Shown here one piece after another: positions 40,847 to 49,849 of a stretch of DNA of 64,000 nucleotides. The translations under genes were made by a program, and so were the position numbers. Source of the DNA: Arthrobacter livingstonensis (GTDB lineage: Bacteria > Actinomycetota > Actinomycetes > Actinomycetales > Micrococcaceae); NCBI RefSeq assembly GCF_003219815.1, contig NZ_QJVD01000010.1, positions 106,262 through 170,261 on the forward strand. Reading direction: 5' to 3'. The notes beneath the pieces are model-generated. The model was not told where the DNA came from, made no database searches, and was given only the letters and a program-made list of their open reading frames with translations. Numbering within the stretch: the stretch's first letter is position 1; the number at the start of each line of letters is the position of its first letter.

Positions 40847-41944
40847 CTAGCGCGGCGTCCGCAGGAAGCCGGTGGCCCGGCCCACCACCTGGCCGGCGTC
40901 GGTGGCCACGATGAGTTCCTGGGCCGCCACGTACGATTCACCGGCGTCGTCCACGGTAAGCTCCGCGTCGGGGTCCACCGTGCGCTTGACCAGTGCCAGG
41001 GCGATGGGACCCATCTCACAGTGTTGCGCCACGCTGGTCACCACGCCCACCTTGCGGTCGCCGGCGAACACGTCGCTGCCGGGTGCCGGAATGGTGTGCT
41101 GCGAACCGTCCAACTGCAGGAAGACCAGTCTCCGCGGCGGGTGGCCCAGGTTGTGGACGCGGGCCACGGTTTCCTGCCCCTTGTAGCAGCCCTTCGCCAT
41201 GTGCACTGCCGTCCGCAGCAGGTCCAGTTCGTGCGGAATCGTCTTGTCGTCGGTTTCGGCTCCGCGGCGCGGTCGCCATGCGGCAATCCGGAGGGCCTCG
41301 GCCGCCCAGGCGCCGGCCAGCGGCCGATCCCCCACCGTGGCGGTCAATTCCGCGGACGGGACCAGGTACTCGTGCCATGGACGCTCCAGGCCGGGGTGCC
41401 TGTCCTCTTCAACGGCCGCGTAGCTCCAGCCGCCGGCGCCGATGTGCGGCCAGGGGTCGGTCCACACGAGCAGGGAATCCCACTCGGGAACCTCGGCCAC
41501 CGAGCCCAGCACGGCCCAGTCGGCCGAGACATCGGCAATTTCCACGCGCAGCATGAACTTCATGGAGTTCAACCAGGCGGCCAGCGGTTCCGCCTCGTCC
41601 GTCTCCACGATCAGCCAGGTGCTGGTGCCGTCATCCACGACCCTCGCATCGAATTCAATGCGGCCCTGAACGCTCAGCAGCAGCAGCTCCGTGCCAACAT
41701 TGGGTGCAAGGTTCGTCAGGCTTTGCGAGGACAACGTGTTCAGCCAGCTCAGCCGGTCCGGGCCGGTCACCGTGACCACGCCGCGATGTGAAAGGTCCAC
41801 GACGGCGGTCGCCGGCTTCCCCAGATATCCGGCCAGCAGGCGCTGTTCGCGGTTGGGATCGCCATAATGGGCGGCGACGCCGGCATCAAGCCCGCCGGCC
41901 TGTACGGCTCCGTGGCGGTTTAGCAAGGGACTCAAATAGCTCAT
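40847..41944 (-). CDS. ygfZ: Folate-binding YgfZ family protein
   Basis: A GcvT-like, tetrahydrofolate-dependent protein that helps repair or assemble Fe-S enzymes. 365 residues. The diagnostic motif KGCYKGQE with its conserved cysteine lies near residue 253, and the GcvT-like N-terminal domain (VVDLSHRGVVTVTGPDRLSWL) is intact. The start is about 60 nt before a repeat-rich 750-nt region. A monocistronic unit. Confidence 0.92.
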   Translation of the reverse strand: MSYLSPLLNRHGAVQAGGLDAGVAAHYGDPNREQRLLAGYLGKPATAVVDLSHRGVVTVTGPDRLSWLNTLSSQSLTNLAPNVGTELLLLSVQGRIEFDARVVDDGTSTWLIVETDEAEPLAAWLNSMKFMLRVEIADVSADWAVLGSVAEVPEWDSLLVWTDPWPHIGAGGWSYAAVEEDRHPGLERPWHEYLVPSAELTATVGDRPLAGAWAAEALRIAAWRPRRGAETDDKTIPHELDLLRTAVHMAKGCYKGQETVARVHNLGHPPRRLVFLQLDGSQHTIPAPGSDVFAGDRKVGVVTSVAQHCEMGPIALALVKRTVDPDAELTVDDAGESYVAAQELIVATDAGQVVGRATGFLRTPR

Positions 41945-42044
41945 AACGGGTGCAACGCCTTCCCTGGTTGGCCTATTCCGGCCTTATCTCGAGCCTATCT
42001 CTGGTTGAGCGTGCCTCAACCCGGGCCCATGGAGACACGCATCA

Positions 42045-42390
42045 GCATGCGCAAATCCCATAACGTGATTCTGCGCATGGACTCCTGGCAGTTCACGCGT
42101 GCGCGCGGTCTCCGCTGCGCACGACCGTTCCCGGGTCCTGAGCATGCCGATGTGGAGTGTGGAGTGGAGCCACATTATGCGCGCCAGATAAGTCGGACCT
42201 CGCGTCCGGCCGAAGTCGAGCCACATTATGCGCGGCCGGCACCTCGGCCACTGCGCATAGCGGAAGCGGAATTTCTTTATGCGCAGGGCGGGCCCCTCGA
42301 CAATGCGCAGCTCGGCCACATGCGCACTGCCGCTGGCCTTGGCTGCGCATACCGGAAGTGGCAGCACATTATGCGCGGCACTCGACCTTC
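42045..42390. repeat. Intergenic array of TGCGCA palindromes (copy B)
   Basis: Eight TGCGCA hexamers (42,048; 42,072; 42,116; 42,252; 42,280; 42,304; 42,321; 42,344) and four TGCGCG variants occur in about 340 nt. A longer unit CACATTATGCGCG recurs three times (about 42,171, 42,222 and 42,366). No convincing coding frame is present. It is followed, as in copy A, by the GGCC-centred element. Confidence 0.75.
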
Positions 42391-42489
42391 AGTGCACCGC
42401 ATAATAAAAGTTCGTCCCGCACATGCCCCAGACTGCGTCCGAGTTGGGCAGCTTTAGCACCCCTGGCGAGTGTGAACAAGCTCGAAAAC

Positions 42490-42603
42490 CGCTGCCTGGA
42501 CCAGATAGACGAGGCAGCGGTCCGGTGTTTCCGTAGGCGGCGTCAGGGAGGCCGAAGGCCGCCCGCGGCCAAAGGCCGGAAAGCCGCCGGGGGAACGCCG
42601 GAC
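42490..42603. repeat. GGCC-centred dispersed element with adjoining hairpin
   Basis: 42,531-42,603 is an intact single copy of the ~66-nt element (GGCGGCGTCAGGGAGG ... GGCCGCCCGCGGCC ... GCCGCCGGGGGAACGCCG). Just before it, CGCTGCCT (42,490-42,497) pairs with AGGCAGCG (42,512-42,519). Confidence 0.7.
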
Positions 42604-42624
42604 TGCCGCGGGGGTCTAGATGCC

Positions 42625-42690
42625 GTGGTCTGACAAGCTCGACCACCGCGGGACCTGCCGACAAGCCGGGCCTGACAAGCTCGACCACCG
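42625..42690. repeat. REP-like direct repeat CTGACAAGCTCGACCACCG
   Basis: The 19-mer occurs at 42,630-42,648 and 42,672-42,690. The first copy is preceded by GTGGT, giving a GTGGTC/GACCAC palindrome like the one at 5,447-5,471. It lies just downstream of the nitrobindin gene stop and may be its transcript end. Confidence 0.6.
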
Positions 42691-42701
42691 GCCGGGTTCG
42701 C

Positions 42702-43301
42702 CTATTGCACCTTGCGGAGGGCCGCGGAGGCGTGGGCTTCCAGGGACTTGCCTTGGGCGGCAACGTCCCAGCGCCAGTAAAGGTCGCCGTCGACCAGGCC
42801 GAAGATGCGGGTGGCCGCGTTGTAGTCCTTGGCCCCGGAGCCGCGCATGACGGCGTCGGTGGAAAGCTGGATCTGCGGGCCCTTGATGCTGCCGTAGTAC
42901 AGCTCGGAGATGCCGCCGGGGTGGACGATGTTGGCAATGATGTCGAAGCCGCCGTCGGCGTTGCGCAGGGCTTCGACGTCGTCGGCCGTCCGCAAGGCCG
43001 GCACAATGTCGGCGGGAATCAGGCCCGGACCGCCGTCGGCGTCGTTCAAGGGACGGTCAAGCTGCCAAAATCCGGTCTCCACGGACAGCGGGCGCAGGAC
43101 GGTTCCTTCGTCGTCGGTAAGCCACGATTCGGCGGTGTACTGCAGGTATGGGAGTCCGTTGGCACTGAAGGTGGCCGTCTGGGTGAAGTGCTCATCATCG
43201 CCAACACCCGTGCCAAGCCGGCCACGGCCGGACCAGGTGCCAAGCAGCCAGGACAGCGGGACCAATTCGGGCGTTAAATCCGTGGGGATCTCAATGGCCA
43301 T
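42702..43301 (-). CDS. FABP-family (nitrobindin/THAP4-like) heme protein
   Basis: A 199-residue beta-barrel protein of the actinobacterial FABP/nitrobindin group, related to Rv0813c-type proteins proposed to bind heme and isomerise peroxynitrite. The signature LSWLLGTWSGRGRLG is at about residues 17-31. The C-terminal SLEAHASAALRK contains the probable proximal heme histidine. It starts 6 nt after a membrane micro-protein gene and is coupled to it. Its nearness to glnR and mshD parallels the mycobacterial Rv0813c-Rv0819 neighbourhood. Confidence 0.9.
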   Translation of the reverse strand: MAIEIPTDLTPELVPLSWLLGTWSGRGRLGTGVGDDEHFTQTATFSANGLPYLQYTAESWLTDDEGTVLRPLSVETGFWQLDRPLNDADGGPGLIPADIVPALRTADDVEALRNADGGFDIIANIVHPGGISELYYGSIKGPQIQLSTDAVMRGSGAKDYNAATRIFGLVDGDLYWRWDVAAQGKSLEAHASAALRKVQ

Positions 43302-43307
43302 GGCAGG

Positions 43308-43421
43308 CTACTGCTGGCCCTTGAAGAGACGCCACACCACCAGCCCGGCGAACCAGGCCATGGTGACACCGGCAAGGACCAGAAGGCAAATGAAGAAGAT
43401 TTCCAAGGCAAGTACGCTCAT
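43308..43421 (-). CDS. 37-residue single-helix membrane micro-protein
   Basis: M-S-V-L-A-L-E-I-F-F-I-C-L-L then a further hydrophobic stretch and a basic end (WRLFKGQQ). One transmembrane helix covers almost the whole protein. A -10 box TAGGAT lies 6 nt before the ATG, so the mRNA is probably leaderless. The stop is 6 nt before the nitrobindin start. Too short for most automatic annotation. The function is unknown; it may anchor or regulate its neighbour. Confidence 0.65.
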   Translation of the reverse strand: MSVLALEIFFICLLVLAGVTMAWFAGLVVWRLFKGQQ

Positions 43422-43433
43422 GGTGCCATCCTA
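43422..43433 (-). promoter_or_regulatory. Leaderless promoter -10 (TAGGAT)
   Basis: TAGGAT followed by 6 nt and the ATG of the micro-protein. It probably drives both that gene and the nitrobindin gene. Confidence 0.5.
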
Positions 43434-43451
43434 TCGTGATCTTTTGGGGAC

Positions 43452-44186
43452 CTAGGTCAACAGCAGCTTGTCGATGAAATACACCAATGCGCCCAGAGAA
43501 AGGAGGGGGGCGGCCGCCGCGGCAAAGCCGCCCGGGACGTTGGGCACGGGCCCCGTGAGGGTGCGCAGCCGGTGGAAGCTGGCGATCACGGCGGCCACCA
43601 GCGCCCCGAGGACCGCGGCGGGAAAGATCCGGACGTCGGAAAACAGGAGCGCCGCCAGCGGCCCGGCCAGTGCCGACAGCACGATGGCCAGCGGCGCGGA
43701 GACGCGGTCGGGCCAAGGCAGCATGCCGATGGCCAGTGCGACGGCCGCGCTGATGGCGGTGATCAGGGTCATGCCGGGCTCCCCCAGGAAGCGGTAGGAG
43801 GCCACCCAGCCGGCGGCGAAACCTGCGATGGCCACCCCGGCCCCCGCCCCCAGTGTCGATTCAAGCCGGTGCGACTGGCCCGTGCCACGGATCAGCTGCA
43901 CCACCATGACGGCACCGAAGCCGACAGCAATAAAGATGGGAGTCCACACCAGGAAGTTTGCGTCGGCCGTCATGCCGCTGGTCACGGCCGCACCGGCCCC
44001 GGTAAGTGCAATGACGGTGCCCAGCGTCTTCTTCGCAGGAATCCCCAGGTAGTGGGGCCAGCCGAACCCGAACGCCGCCGACAGCACCACCATGACTCCC
44101 ACAATGTAGCCAAGTCCGAAAACGTGCCCGGCGACGATGACTGCGAGCGCGATGATGGCCATAAGTCCGGCTATTGATGACTTCAC
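43452..44186 (-). CDS. Polytopic membrane protein, unknown function
   Basis: 244 residues, almost entirely hydrophobic, with about seven transmembrane helices and a short polar loop ([12 protein letters not shown], about residues 101-112). It starts at GTG with AGGA about 8 nt upstream. No family was recognised; size and topology resemble permease-like DUF proteins of actinobacteria. It is divergent from glnR. Confidence 0.75.
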   Translation of the reverse strand: MKSSIAGLMAIIALAVIVAGHVFGLGYIVGVMVVLSAAFGFGWPHYLGIPAKKTLGTVIALTGAGAAVTSGMTADANFLVWTPIFIAVGFGAVMVVQLIRGTGQSHRLESTLGAGAGVAIAGFAAGWVASYRFLGEPGMTLITAISAAVALAIGMLPWPDRVSAPLAIVLSALAGPLAALLFSDVRIFPAAVLGALVAAVIASFHRLRTLTGPVPNVPGGFAAAAAPLLSLGALVYFIDKLLLT

Positions 44187-44350
44187 ACATCAATCCTGCC
44201 CTATTCTGGCGGTACACTGTGGAACAACCCTCGCTCCGGTGCGTTTTCCCATGGTCCACTGCACCTGCTCCATGGCCCCGCGTTTCCGCCAGTAGGGGTG
44301 CCCAGTGGTTCGTCGCTCAAAGATGCGCATTCCGCATTTTGGAGGAAGTC

Positions 44351-45049
44351 TTGTCGCAGATCTTATTGCTGACCAACAACCACGGCAGTTCCGTGGATGT
44401 TTTGCCTGCGCTGGAACTGCTCAGCCACTCCGTCCACATCCTTCCCGCCGTGCCCACGGCCCTGTTGGAGGCCAACCCGTCCGACGTCATCATCGTTGAC
44501 GCCCGCAAGGACCTGGCCGGCTCCCGCTCCCTGACCCAATTGCTGCGCGCCACGGGCATCAGCGTGCCGCTGCTGCTGGTGCTCACCGAAGGCGGCATGG
44601 CGGCCGTGACCGCTTCCTGGGCCGCCGACGACGTCATTGTCGACACCGCGGGCCCGGCCGAAGTGGAGGCCCGCATCCGCCTGGCCCTGACACGTTCCAC
44701 CGATGCGGGGGACGCCGTGCACCAGGAGATCCAGGCGGCCGGCGTGGTCATTGACGAGGACAGCTACACCGCCCGCGTCCACGGCAAGGTGCTGAACCTG
44801 ACCTACAAGGAGTTTGAACTCCTGAAATACCTGGCCCAGCATCCGGGGCGCGTCTTCACCCGCGCCCAGCTCCTGAACGAGGTATGGGGCTACGACTACT
44901 TCGGCGGCACGCGCACCGTCGATGTCCATGTGCGGCGCCTGCGCGCCAAGCTGGGTTCAGACCACGAGAGCCTGATCAGCACCGTCCGCAACGTCGGCTA
45001 CCGCCTGACCATTGCCAAGATGGCCGACGACGAGCTCGCCGAGGCCTAA
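44351..45049 (+). CDS. glnR: OmpR-type orphan response regulator GlnR
   Basis: GlnR is the global nitrogen regulator of actinobacteria, controlling glutamine synthetase, ammonium and nitrate genes. 232 residues from a TTG start with GGAGGAAG upstream. The atypical receiver has D50 ([10 protein letters not shown]) but not the complete acidic pocket of classical regulators. The C-terminal winged helix ([21 protein letters not shown], then [16 protein letters not shown]) is nearly identical to known GlnR. The mshD neighbour matches mycobacterial synteny. A terminator follows at 45,111. Confidence 0.93.
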   Translation: MSQILLLTNNHGSSVDVLPALELLSHSVHILPAVPTALLEANPSDVIIVDARKDLAGSRSLTQLLRATGISVPLLLVLTEGGMAAVTASWAADDVIVDTAGPAEVEARIRLALTRSTDAGDAVHQEIQAAGVVIDEDSYTARVHGKVLNLTYKEFELLKYLAQHPGRVFTRAQLLNEVWGYDYFGGTRTVDVHVRRLRAKLGSDHESLISTVRNVGYRLTIAKMADDELAEA

Positions 45050-45110
45050 GGAACAACATTGATCTGTTGACACGACGCACGCATTCCGGGCCGCCCCGGC
45101 GATTAAGCGC

Positions 45111-45143
45111 AAAAGGCCCGCTCCGAAACGGAGCGGGCCTTTT
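45111..45143. terminator. Bidirectional terminator after glnR
   Basis: A perfect 15-bp stem (45,111-45,125 with 45,129-45,143) with an AAA loop has A-rich and U-rich ends. On the plus strand it ends glnR. On the minus strand it would end the structured RNA predicted at 45,153-45,243. Confidence 0.88.
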
Positions 45144-45152
45144 GGCTGTTGT

Positions 45153-45243
45153 GGAGGACATACGGGTCGAACGTATCGAGGACACCCCACTGGTGCATCC
45201 CCCCGGGTTGCTGCCTTCAAACTCTAGGCCAGCGGCTCCTCCC
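45153..45243 (-). ncRNA. Candidate structured small RNA, multi-helix junction
   Basis: Closing helix: 45,153-45,158 pairs with 45,237-45,242 (6 bp). Inside are three hairpins. ATACG/CGTAT (45,160-45,176) has a 7-nt loop that reads TTCGACC on the minus strand, like a tRNA T loop. CACC/GGTG lies at about 45,183-45,195. GCTGCCT/AGGCCAGC (45,210-45,233) has one bulge. On the minus strand a strong terminator follows. It is not a canonical tRNA, SRP RNA or 6C RNA. The strand is inferred from the terminator. Confidence 0.4.
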
Positions 45244-45347
45244 AGCGCAAACCGGGCGGTTCGGGACGGGCCGGAGTCGCCACAATGGACCCTGCGGACT
45301 TCCATGTCTCGCGTTCGGCGGCACGGTGGGCCCATGCGCGAGAGGGA

Positions 45348-45401
45348 CCCGGGTGGCGCGCCAGCGTCACCCGGGGAGGGCGTGGGGACTAGGCTGTGGT
45401 C
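45348..45401 (+). promoter_or_regulatory. mshD promoter module; leaderless start
   Basis: Inverted repeat CCCGGGTG (45,348-45,355) / CACCCGGG (45,368-45,375) is followed by GAGGGCGTGGGGACTAGGCT. The -10 TAGGCT (45,390-45,395) lies 6 nt before the ATG. The 25 nt to the end of the -10 match the promoter of the GNAT gene at 37,850 in 23 positions. Confidence 0.65.
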
Positions 45402-46379
45402 ATGAGCCCCGCAAAGACTGGCAGCTGGCCCGTGACGGTGATCCCGGGCATCCCCGAGCCCGAAGCCCTCCGCGACATCCTCGACTTGGTCGGGGACGCC
45501 GAGGATGCCGACGGCAATCCGCCGTTTTCCGAGCAAACCCTGTTTGAGTTGAAGTCCCCTCACGCCGGCCCACACTCCGTTTTGACGCTGCTGACCCATG
45601 CCCCGGAGGAGAACTCGCCGACGGAGGGCGAAGATCTGGCCGGGGTGGCCGTCGTCGTGCTTGACGGAGGAGAAGGCGTCCTGGAGATCGCCGTGCACCC
45701 CAACTACCGCAATGAGGGCGTCGGCTCCATGCTGGTGGACAAGTTGCTGGCGGTGCGGGGGCTCAAGGGCATCAAGGCGTGGTCGCACGGTGACCACGAG
45801 GCCGCCGCCGACCTGGCCGCCAGCTACGGCTACCGGGCCATCCGCGAGCTGTGGAGAATGCGCCTGGTCCGGCAAATGCCGGAAACGCCGGCGGCGCCCG
45901 TCAGCCATGCAGCACCCGACGGCGTGACCTTGCGGACCTTTGTCCCGCACCAGGACGAGGCCGCCTGGCTGGCAGCCAACGCCGCGGCCTTCGCACACCA
46001 CCCCGAACAGGGCGCGCTGACGCTTGCGGACCTGCAGTCCCGCATGAAGGAGCCCTGGTTTGACCCGGAGGGCTTCTTCCTGGCCGTGGACGGCTCCGGC
46101 GAAATCCTGGGCTTCCACTGGACCAAGGTGCACCCGGGCAGGGCCGGACAGTCCGCCATGGGCGAGGTGTACGTGGTGGGGGTGACGCCCGCTGCGCAGG
46201 GCATGGGCCTGGGAAAGACGCTGACCGCGCAGGGGATTGAGTACCTGCAGGCACAGGGGCTGAGTGCCATCATGCTGTATGTGGACGCCGACAACGAACC
46301 GGCCGTGGCGCTTTACCGCAAGCTCGGCTTCACCAAATGGGACGCGGATGTCATGTACGGCCCTGTTTCTGCGTCCTGA
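45402..46379 (+). CDS. mshD: Mycothiol synthase
   Basis: MshD acetylates Cys-GlcN-Ins with acetyl-CoA in the last step of mycothiol synthesis, the actinobacterial low-molecular-weight thiol. 325 residues with two GNAT domains. The N-terminal one has [18 protein letters not shown]. The C-terminal catalytic one has [36 protein letters not shown] and a final WDADVMY. I start it at ATG 45,402, 6 nt after a -10 box (leaderless); an in-frame GTG two codons earlier is less likely. Adjacent to glnR as in mycobacteria. Confidence 0.93.
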   Translation: MSPAKTGSWPVTVIPGIPEPEALRDILDLVGDAEDADGNPPFSEQTLFELKSPHAGPHSVLTLLTHAPEENSPTEGEDLAGVAVVVLDGGEGVLEIAVHPNYRNEGVGSMLVDKLLAVRGLKGIKAWSHGDHEAAADLAASYGYRAIRELWRMRLVRQMPETPAAPVSHAAPDGVTLRTFVPHQDEAAWLAANAAAFAHHPEQGALTLADLQSRMKEPWFDPEGFFLAVDGSGEILGFHWTKVHPGRAGQSAMGEVYVVGVTPAAQGMGLGKTLTAQGIEYLQAQGLSAIMLYVDADNEPAVALYRKLGFTKWDADVMYGPVSAS

Positions 46380-46470
46380 ACGACGCAAAAATCAGGCTGT
46401 CTGGGTCCCCCACCGCCCGCCGCGGCTTGTAATGTTGAAACATCGCAGCCCCAACTTTGAGGATTTATCG

Positions 46471-48714
46471 ATGAAACGCGAATACAAGGGACCGGTGCAA
46501 ACGGCGGCGTCGCTCAACGGGGACCGCTTCGGAACCGGTGAGGTACAGTCCGCCCGCGCCACGCAGGACCGGATCGACATCCCCGAATTTGAGCCGAACC
46601 TCATGCCGGAGGGCGACATCAGCCCGGACCGTTTCCTGGACCGCGAGCTTAGCTGGCTGGCGTTCAACGCCCGGGTCCTGGAACTGGCCGAGGACCCGGA
46701 CTTGTTTTTGTTGGAGCGGGTGAACTTCCTGTCCATTTTCGCCTCCAACCTCGATGAATTCTTCATGGTCCGCGTGGCCGGGCTGAAGCGCCGGATCGCC
46801 GCAGGCCTGGCCCTGCCCTCTCCCGCCGGGCTGAGCCCCATTGAGGTCCTGGAGCAGATCAGCGACGCCGCCCATGAGCTGCAGGCCCGGCACGCGCATG
46901 TTTTTGCCAGCCAGATCCGCCCCGCCCTGGCCTACGAACACATCCACCTGGTGCACTGGGACGAGCTGGACGACGGCGCCAAGGACCAGCTGGACAAGAT
47001 GTTTGCCGAGAAGATGTTCCCCATCCTCACCCCGCTGGCAGTGGACCCGGCCCATCCCTTCCCGTACATTTCCGGGCTGTCGCTGAACCTGGCCGTGGTG
47101 GTCCGAAACCCTGTCAGCGACAAGGAACTTTTCGCCCGCCTGAAGGTGCCGGACCTGCTGCCCCGGCTGGTTTCCGTGGACGGCCCGCGGGCCGGGACCG
47201 TGCCCGGGCGCGTGGCCCGGTTCATTCCGCTGGAGGAAGTCATCGCCCAGCACCTGGACCAGCTGTTCCCGGGCATGGAGGTGCTGGAGCACCACACCTT
47301 CCGTGTCACCCGCAATGAGGACCTCGAGGTCGAAGAGGACGACGCCGAGAACCTCCTGCAGGCGCTCGAGAAGGAACTGCTGCGCCGCCGGTTCGGCCCG
47401 CCCGTCCGCCTGGAAGTGGCTACGGACATCAACCCGAACGTCCTGGCGCTGCTGGTGCGGGAGCTCGACGTCGAGGACGCCGAGGTTTACCGGCTGCCGG
47501 CCCCGCTGGACCTGCGCGGGCTGTCCGTCATTGGCCAGATTGACCGCAGCGACCTGCGGTACCCCAAGCACCTGGCCCACACCTCGCGGGACTTGAATGA
47601 GTCGGAGACGTCCAAGGCCGCCAACGTGTTTGCCGCCATGCGCCGCCGCGACATCCTGCTCCACCACCCCTACGACTCCTTCTCCACCTCGGTGCAGGCA
47701 TTCCTGGAGCAGGCGGCCTCGGACCCCAAGGTGCACGCCATCAAGCAGACGCTCTACCGCACCTCCGGCGACTCGCCGATTGTCGACGCCCTGGTGGATG
47801 CCGCCGAGGCCGGTAAGCAGGTGCTGGCGCTGGTGGAAATCAAGGCCCGCTTCGATGAACAGGCGAACATATCCTGGGCCCGGAAGCTGGAGCAGGCCGG
47901 CGTCCACGTGGTGTACGGCATTGTGGGGCTCAAAACCCACTGCAAACTTTCCCTGGTGGTGCGCCAGGAGCAGGACGGGCTGCGCCGCTACTGCCACATC
48001 GGCACCGGCAACTACCATCCGCGCACAGCCCGCTACTACGAGGACCTCGGCCTGCTCACGGCCGACAACCAGGTGGGTGAGGACCTGTCCAGGCTGTTCA
48101 ACCAACTCTCCGGCTACGCGCCAAAGTCCACCTTTGAGCGGCTGCTGGTTGCCCCGCGTTCCGTGCGTTCAGGCTTGATCGAGCGCATCGATGCGGAAAT
48201 CGCCAACAAGCGCGCGGGGCGGCCGGCGCAGGTGCGCTTCAAGGTCAACTCGATCGTGGATGAGGCCATTATCGATTCGCTGTACCGCGCGTCCCAGGCC
48301 GGGGTGGAGGTCGGCATCATTGTGCGCGGCATCTGTTCACTGCGCCCGGGCGTTCCGGGGCTGAGCGAGAACATCACCGTCCGATCCATGCTGGGCCGGT
48401 TCCTGGAACATTCACGCGTGTTCACCTTTGCCAACGGCGGGGACCCGGTGGTCTACATCGGCTCCGCCGACATGATGCACCGCAACCTTGACCGCCGCGT
48501 GGAGGCCCTGGTCCAGCTGTCCAACAAGGAGGACATTGCCGAAATTGACAACCTCCTGGACCGCTACCTCGACGAAGGCACCTCCAGCTGGCATTTGGGC
48601 AACGACGGCGAATGGACACGGCACCACCTCGACGCCGAAGGAAACCCGCTCAGCGACGTCCAGTCCTGGCTGCTCGCCAACCGTTCCCGGCAGCGCTCCA
48701 CCCTCCGCCGGTAA
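46471..48714 (+). CDS. ppk: Polyphosphate kinase 1
   Basis: Ppk1 reversibly polymerises the ATP gamma-phosphate into polyphosphate. 747 residues from the ATG with GAGGA about 9 nt upstream; the open frame before it lies inside mshD. Domains in order: N-domain ([19 protein letters not shown], residues ~52-70), head domain, and C1/C2 catalytic domains with GLKTHCKL (candidate phospho-histidine) and [19 protein letters not shown]. The C-terminal [13 protein letters not shown] is intact. It overlaps the next gene (TAATG). Confidence 0.96.
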   Translation: MKREYKGPVQTAASLNGDRFGTGEVQSARATQDRIDIPEFEPNLMPEGDISPDRFLDRELSWLAFNARVLELAEDPDLFLLERVNFLSIFASNLDEFFMVRVAGLKRRIAAGLALPSPAGLSPIEVLEQISDAAHELQARHAHVFASQIRPALAYEHIHLVHWDELDDGAKDQLDKMFAEKMFPILTPLAVDPAHPFPYISGLSLNLAVVVRNPVSDKELFARLKVPDLLPRLVSVDGPRAGTVPGRVARFIPLEEVIAQHLDQLFPGMEVLEHHTFRVTRNEDLEVEEDDAENLLQALEKELLRRRFGPPVRLEVATDINPNVLALLVRELDVEDAEVYRLPAPLDLRGLSVIGQIDRSDLRYPKHLAHTSRDLNESETSKAANVFAAMRRRDILLHHPYDSFSTSVQAFLEQAASDPKVHAIKQTLYRTSGDSPIVDALVDAAEAGKQVLALVEIKARFDEQANISWARKLEQAGVHVVYGIVGLKTHCKLSLVVRQEQDGLRRYCHIGTGNYHPRTARYYEDLGLLTADNQVGEDLSRLFNQLSGYAPKSTFERLLVAPRSVRSGLIERIDAEIANKRAGRPAQVRFKVNSIVDEAIIDSLYRASQAGVEVGIIVRGICSLRPGVPGLSENITVRSMLGRFLEHSRVFTFANGGDPVVYIGSADMMHRNLDRRVEALVQLSNKEDIAEIDNLLDRYLDEGTSSWHLGNDGEWTRHHLDAEGNPLSDVQSWLLANRSRQRSTLRR

Positions 48715-49685
48715 TGCGCAGCACCGAGCATTTGGAAGACGTGCCCGGCGACGCCACGGAGATTTCCGTGTACGCCGCCGGTGCGCTGTGCTGGCGTGTG
48801 AAAAAGAAGAAGCTCGAGCTTCTGCTCATCCACCGCCAGCGCTACGACGACTGGTCCTGGCCCAAGGGAAAGCTTGACCAGGGCGAAACCCTGGCCGAGT
48901 GCGCCGTGCGCGAGGTATTTGAGGAGGTTGGGCTGCCCATCACCCTCGGCATTCCGCTGCCGTTCATCCGCTATGCCGTGAAGCCGGGCCTGAAGGAAGT
49001 GCACTATTGGGCGGCCGAGGTGGACGACATGCCGCCCCTGCCTGACGGGAAGGAAGTGGACACGGCTGTCTGGTGCAGCCCGACCAAGGCGCGCGGACTG
49101 CTGTCCAACCCCTCCGACGTCGAACCCCTGGATGCCCTGATCGCCGCGCATGAGGCGGGAACGCTGGAAACCTGGCCCCTGCTGGTGGTCCGGCATGCCA
49201 AGGCCAAGCCACGCTCGGCCTGGACCCGCGCCGAAGGTGAGCGGCCGCTGGCCGCCACGGGAAAGCGGCAGGCCCTGTCCCTGCAGCGGCTGCTCATGGC
49301 CTGGCATCCGGGCAAGATTCTCACCAGTGGCTGGATGCGCTGCATCGCCACCATCTCCCCCTATGCCCAGGCCACGAAGGCCAAGGTCAAGGTGGTGCAG
49401 TCGCTGACCGAGGCGGACCACAAGCGCAACCCCGCCAAGGCCTCCGCCGTCATTGACAAGCTGCTGGCCAAGTCCAAGTCCAGCGCCGTGGCCGTATGCA
49501 CCCACCGCCCCGTCCTGCCCACCCTGTTGGAGGCCCTGGCCGCGCACATGGCCCCCTCACTGGCCGCAACGCTGCCGCTGGGCGATCCGCACCTGGCCCC
49601 GGGCGAAATCCTGGTGGCGCACGTGTCCGTCAACGATCCCGGCCGGATCGTGGCTGTGGAGCAGCACAGGCCCTACGAGGACTGA
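48714..49685 (+). CDS. mutT1: NUDIX hydrolase fused to a histidine phosphatase (MutT1 type)
   Basis: Mycobacterial MutT1-like enzymes clean 8-oxo-dGTP and diadenosine polyphosphates. 323 residues. The Nudix box G-x5-E-x7-REVFEEVG is at about residues 50-72 (GKLDQGETLAECAV, then REVFEE). The C-terminal half is a SixA-like histidine phosphatase with catalytic LLVVRHAKAK near residue 160 and a late CTHRPVLPTL. The start overlaps the ppk stop by one base. Coupling to ppk suggests a common role in nucleotide and phosphate housekeeping. Confidence 0.93.
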   Translation: MRSTEHLEDVPGDATEISVYAAGALCWRVKKKKLELLLIHRQRYDDWSWPKGKLDQGETLAECAVREVFEEVGLPITLGIPLPFIRYAVKPGLKEVHYWAAEVDDMPPLPDGKEVDTAVWCSPTKARGLLSNPSDVEPLDALIAAHEAGTLETWPLLVVRHAKAKPRSAWTRAEGERPLAATGKRQALSLQRLLMAWHPGKILTSGWMRCIATISPYAQATKAKVKVVQSLTEADHKRNPAKASAVIDKLLAKSKSSAVAVCTHRPVLPTLLEALAAHMAPSLAATLPLGDPHLAPGEILVAHVSVNDPGRIVAVEQHRPYED

Positions 49686-49686
49686 A

Positions 49687-49802
49687 GGACGCTCCCTCAG
49701 CACCGAGTCATTTTCTCCGGACGCTCCCTCAGCATCGGGTCATTTTCTCCGGACGCTCTCTCAGCACCGGTGGCCGGGGAGCCGCGAAATGAGGGAGCGT
49801 CC
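49687..49802. repeat. 32-bp tandem repeat with inverted terminal copy
   Basis: Two 32-nt units (49,687-49,718 and 49,719-49,750) differ at two positions. A third unit starts at 49,751 and diverges after about 20 nt. TGAGGGAGCGTCC (49,790-49,802) is the inverse of each unit's first 13 nt, so any unit can form a stem with it. It lies right after the mutT1 stop and may double as a transcript end. Confidence 0.8.
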
Positions 49803-49849
49803 GGTGGTGGCGGGTTGATCGCAGTGGCTGGCAGTCTTCCCCTGAAATC

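Noticed and set aside
40747-41019. A 90-codon minus-strand frame at the ygfZ 3' end
   Set aside because: It overlaps ygfZ out of frame and has no ribosome binding site or family signal.
42389-43006. A 205-codon minus-strand frame overlapping the nitrobindin gene and the repeats
   Set aside because: It runs through the repeat region and is out of frame with the well-supported nitrobindin gene; no family resemblance.
45153-45243. Interpretation of the structured segment as a tRNA, SRP RNA or 6C RNA
   Set aside because: The T-arm-like hairpin is present but there is no proper D arm or 7-nt anticodon loop. The SRP tetraloop region cannot be paired with its flanks. The six-C run lies between hairpins rather than in loops.
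49687-49802. CRISPR array
   Set aside because: The 32-nt units are directly adjacent, without spacers, and no cas gene is nearby.
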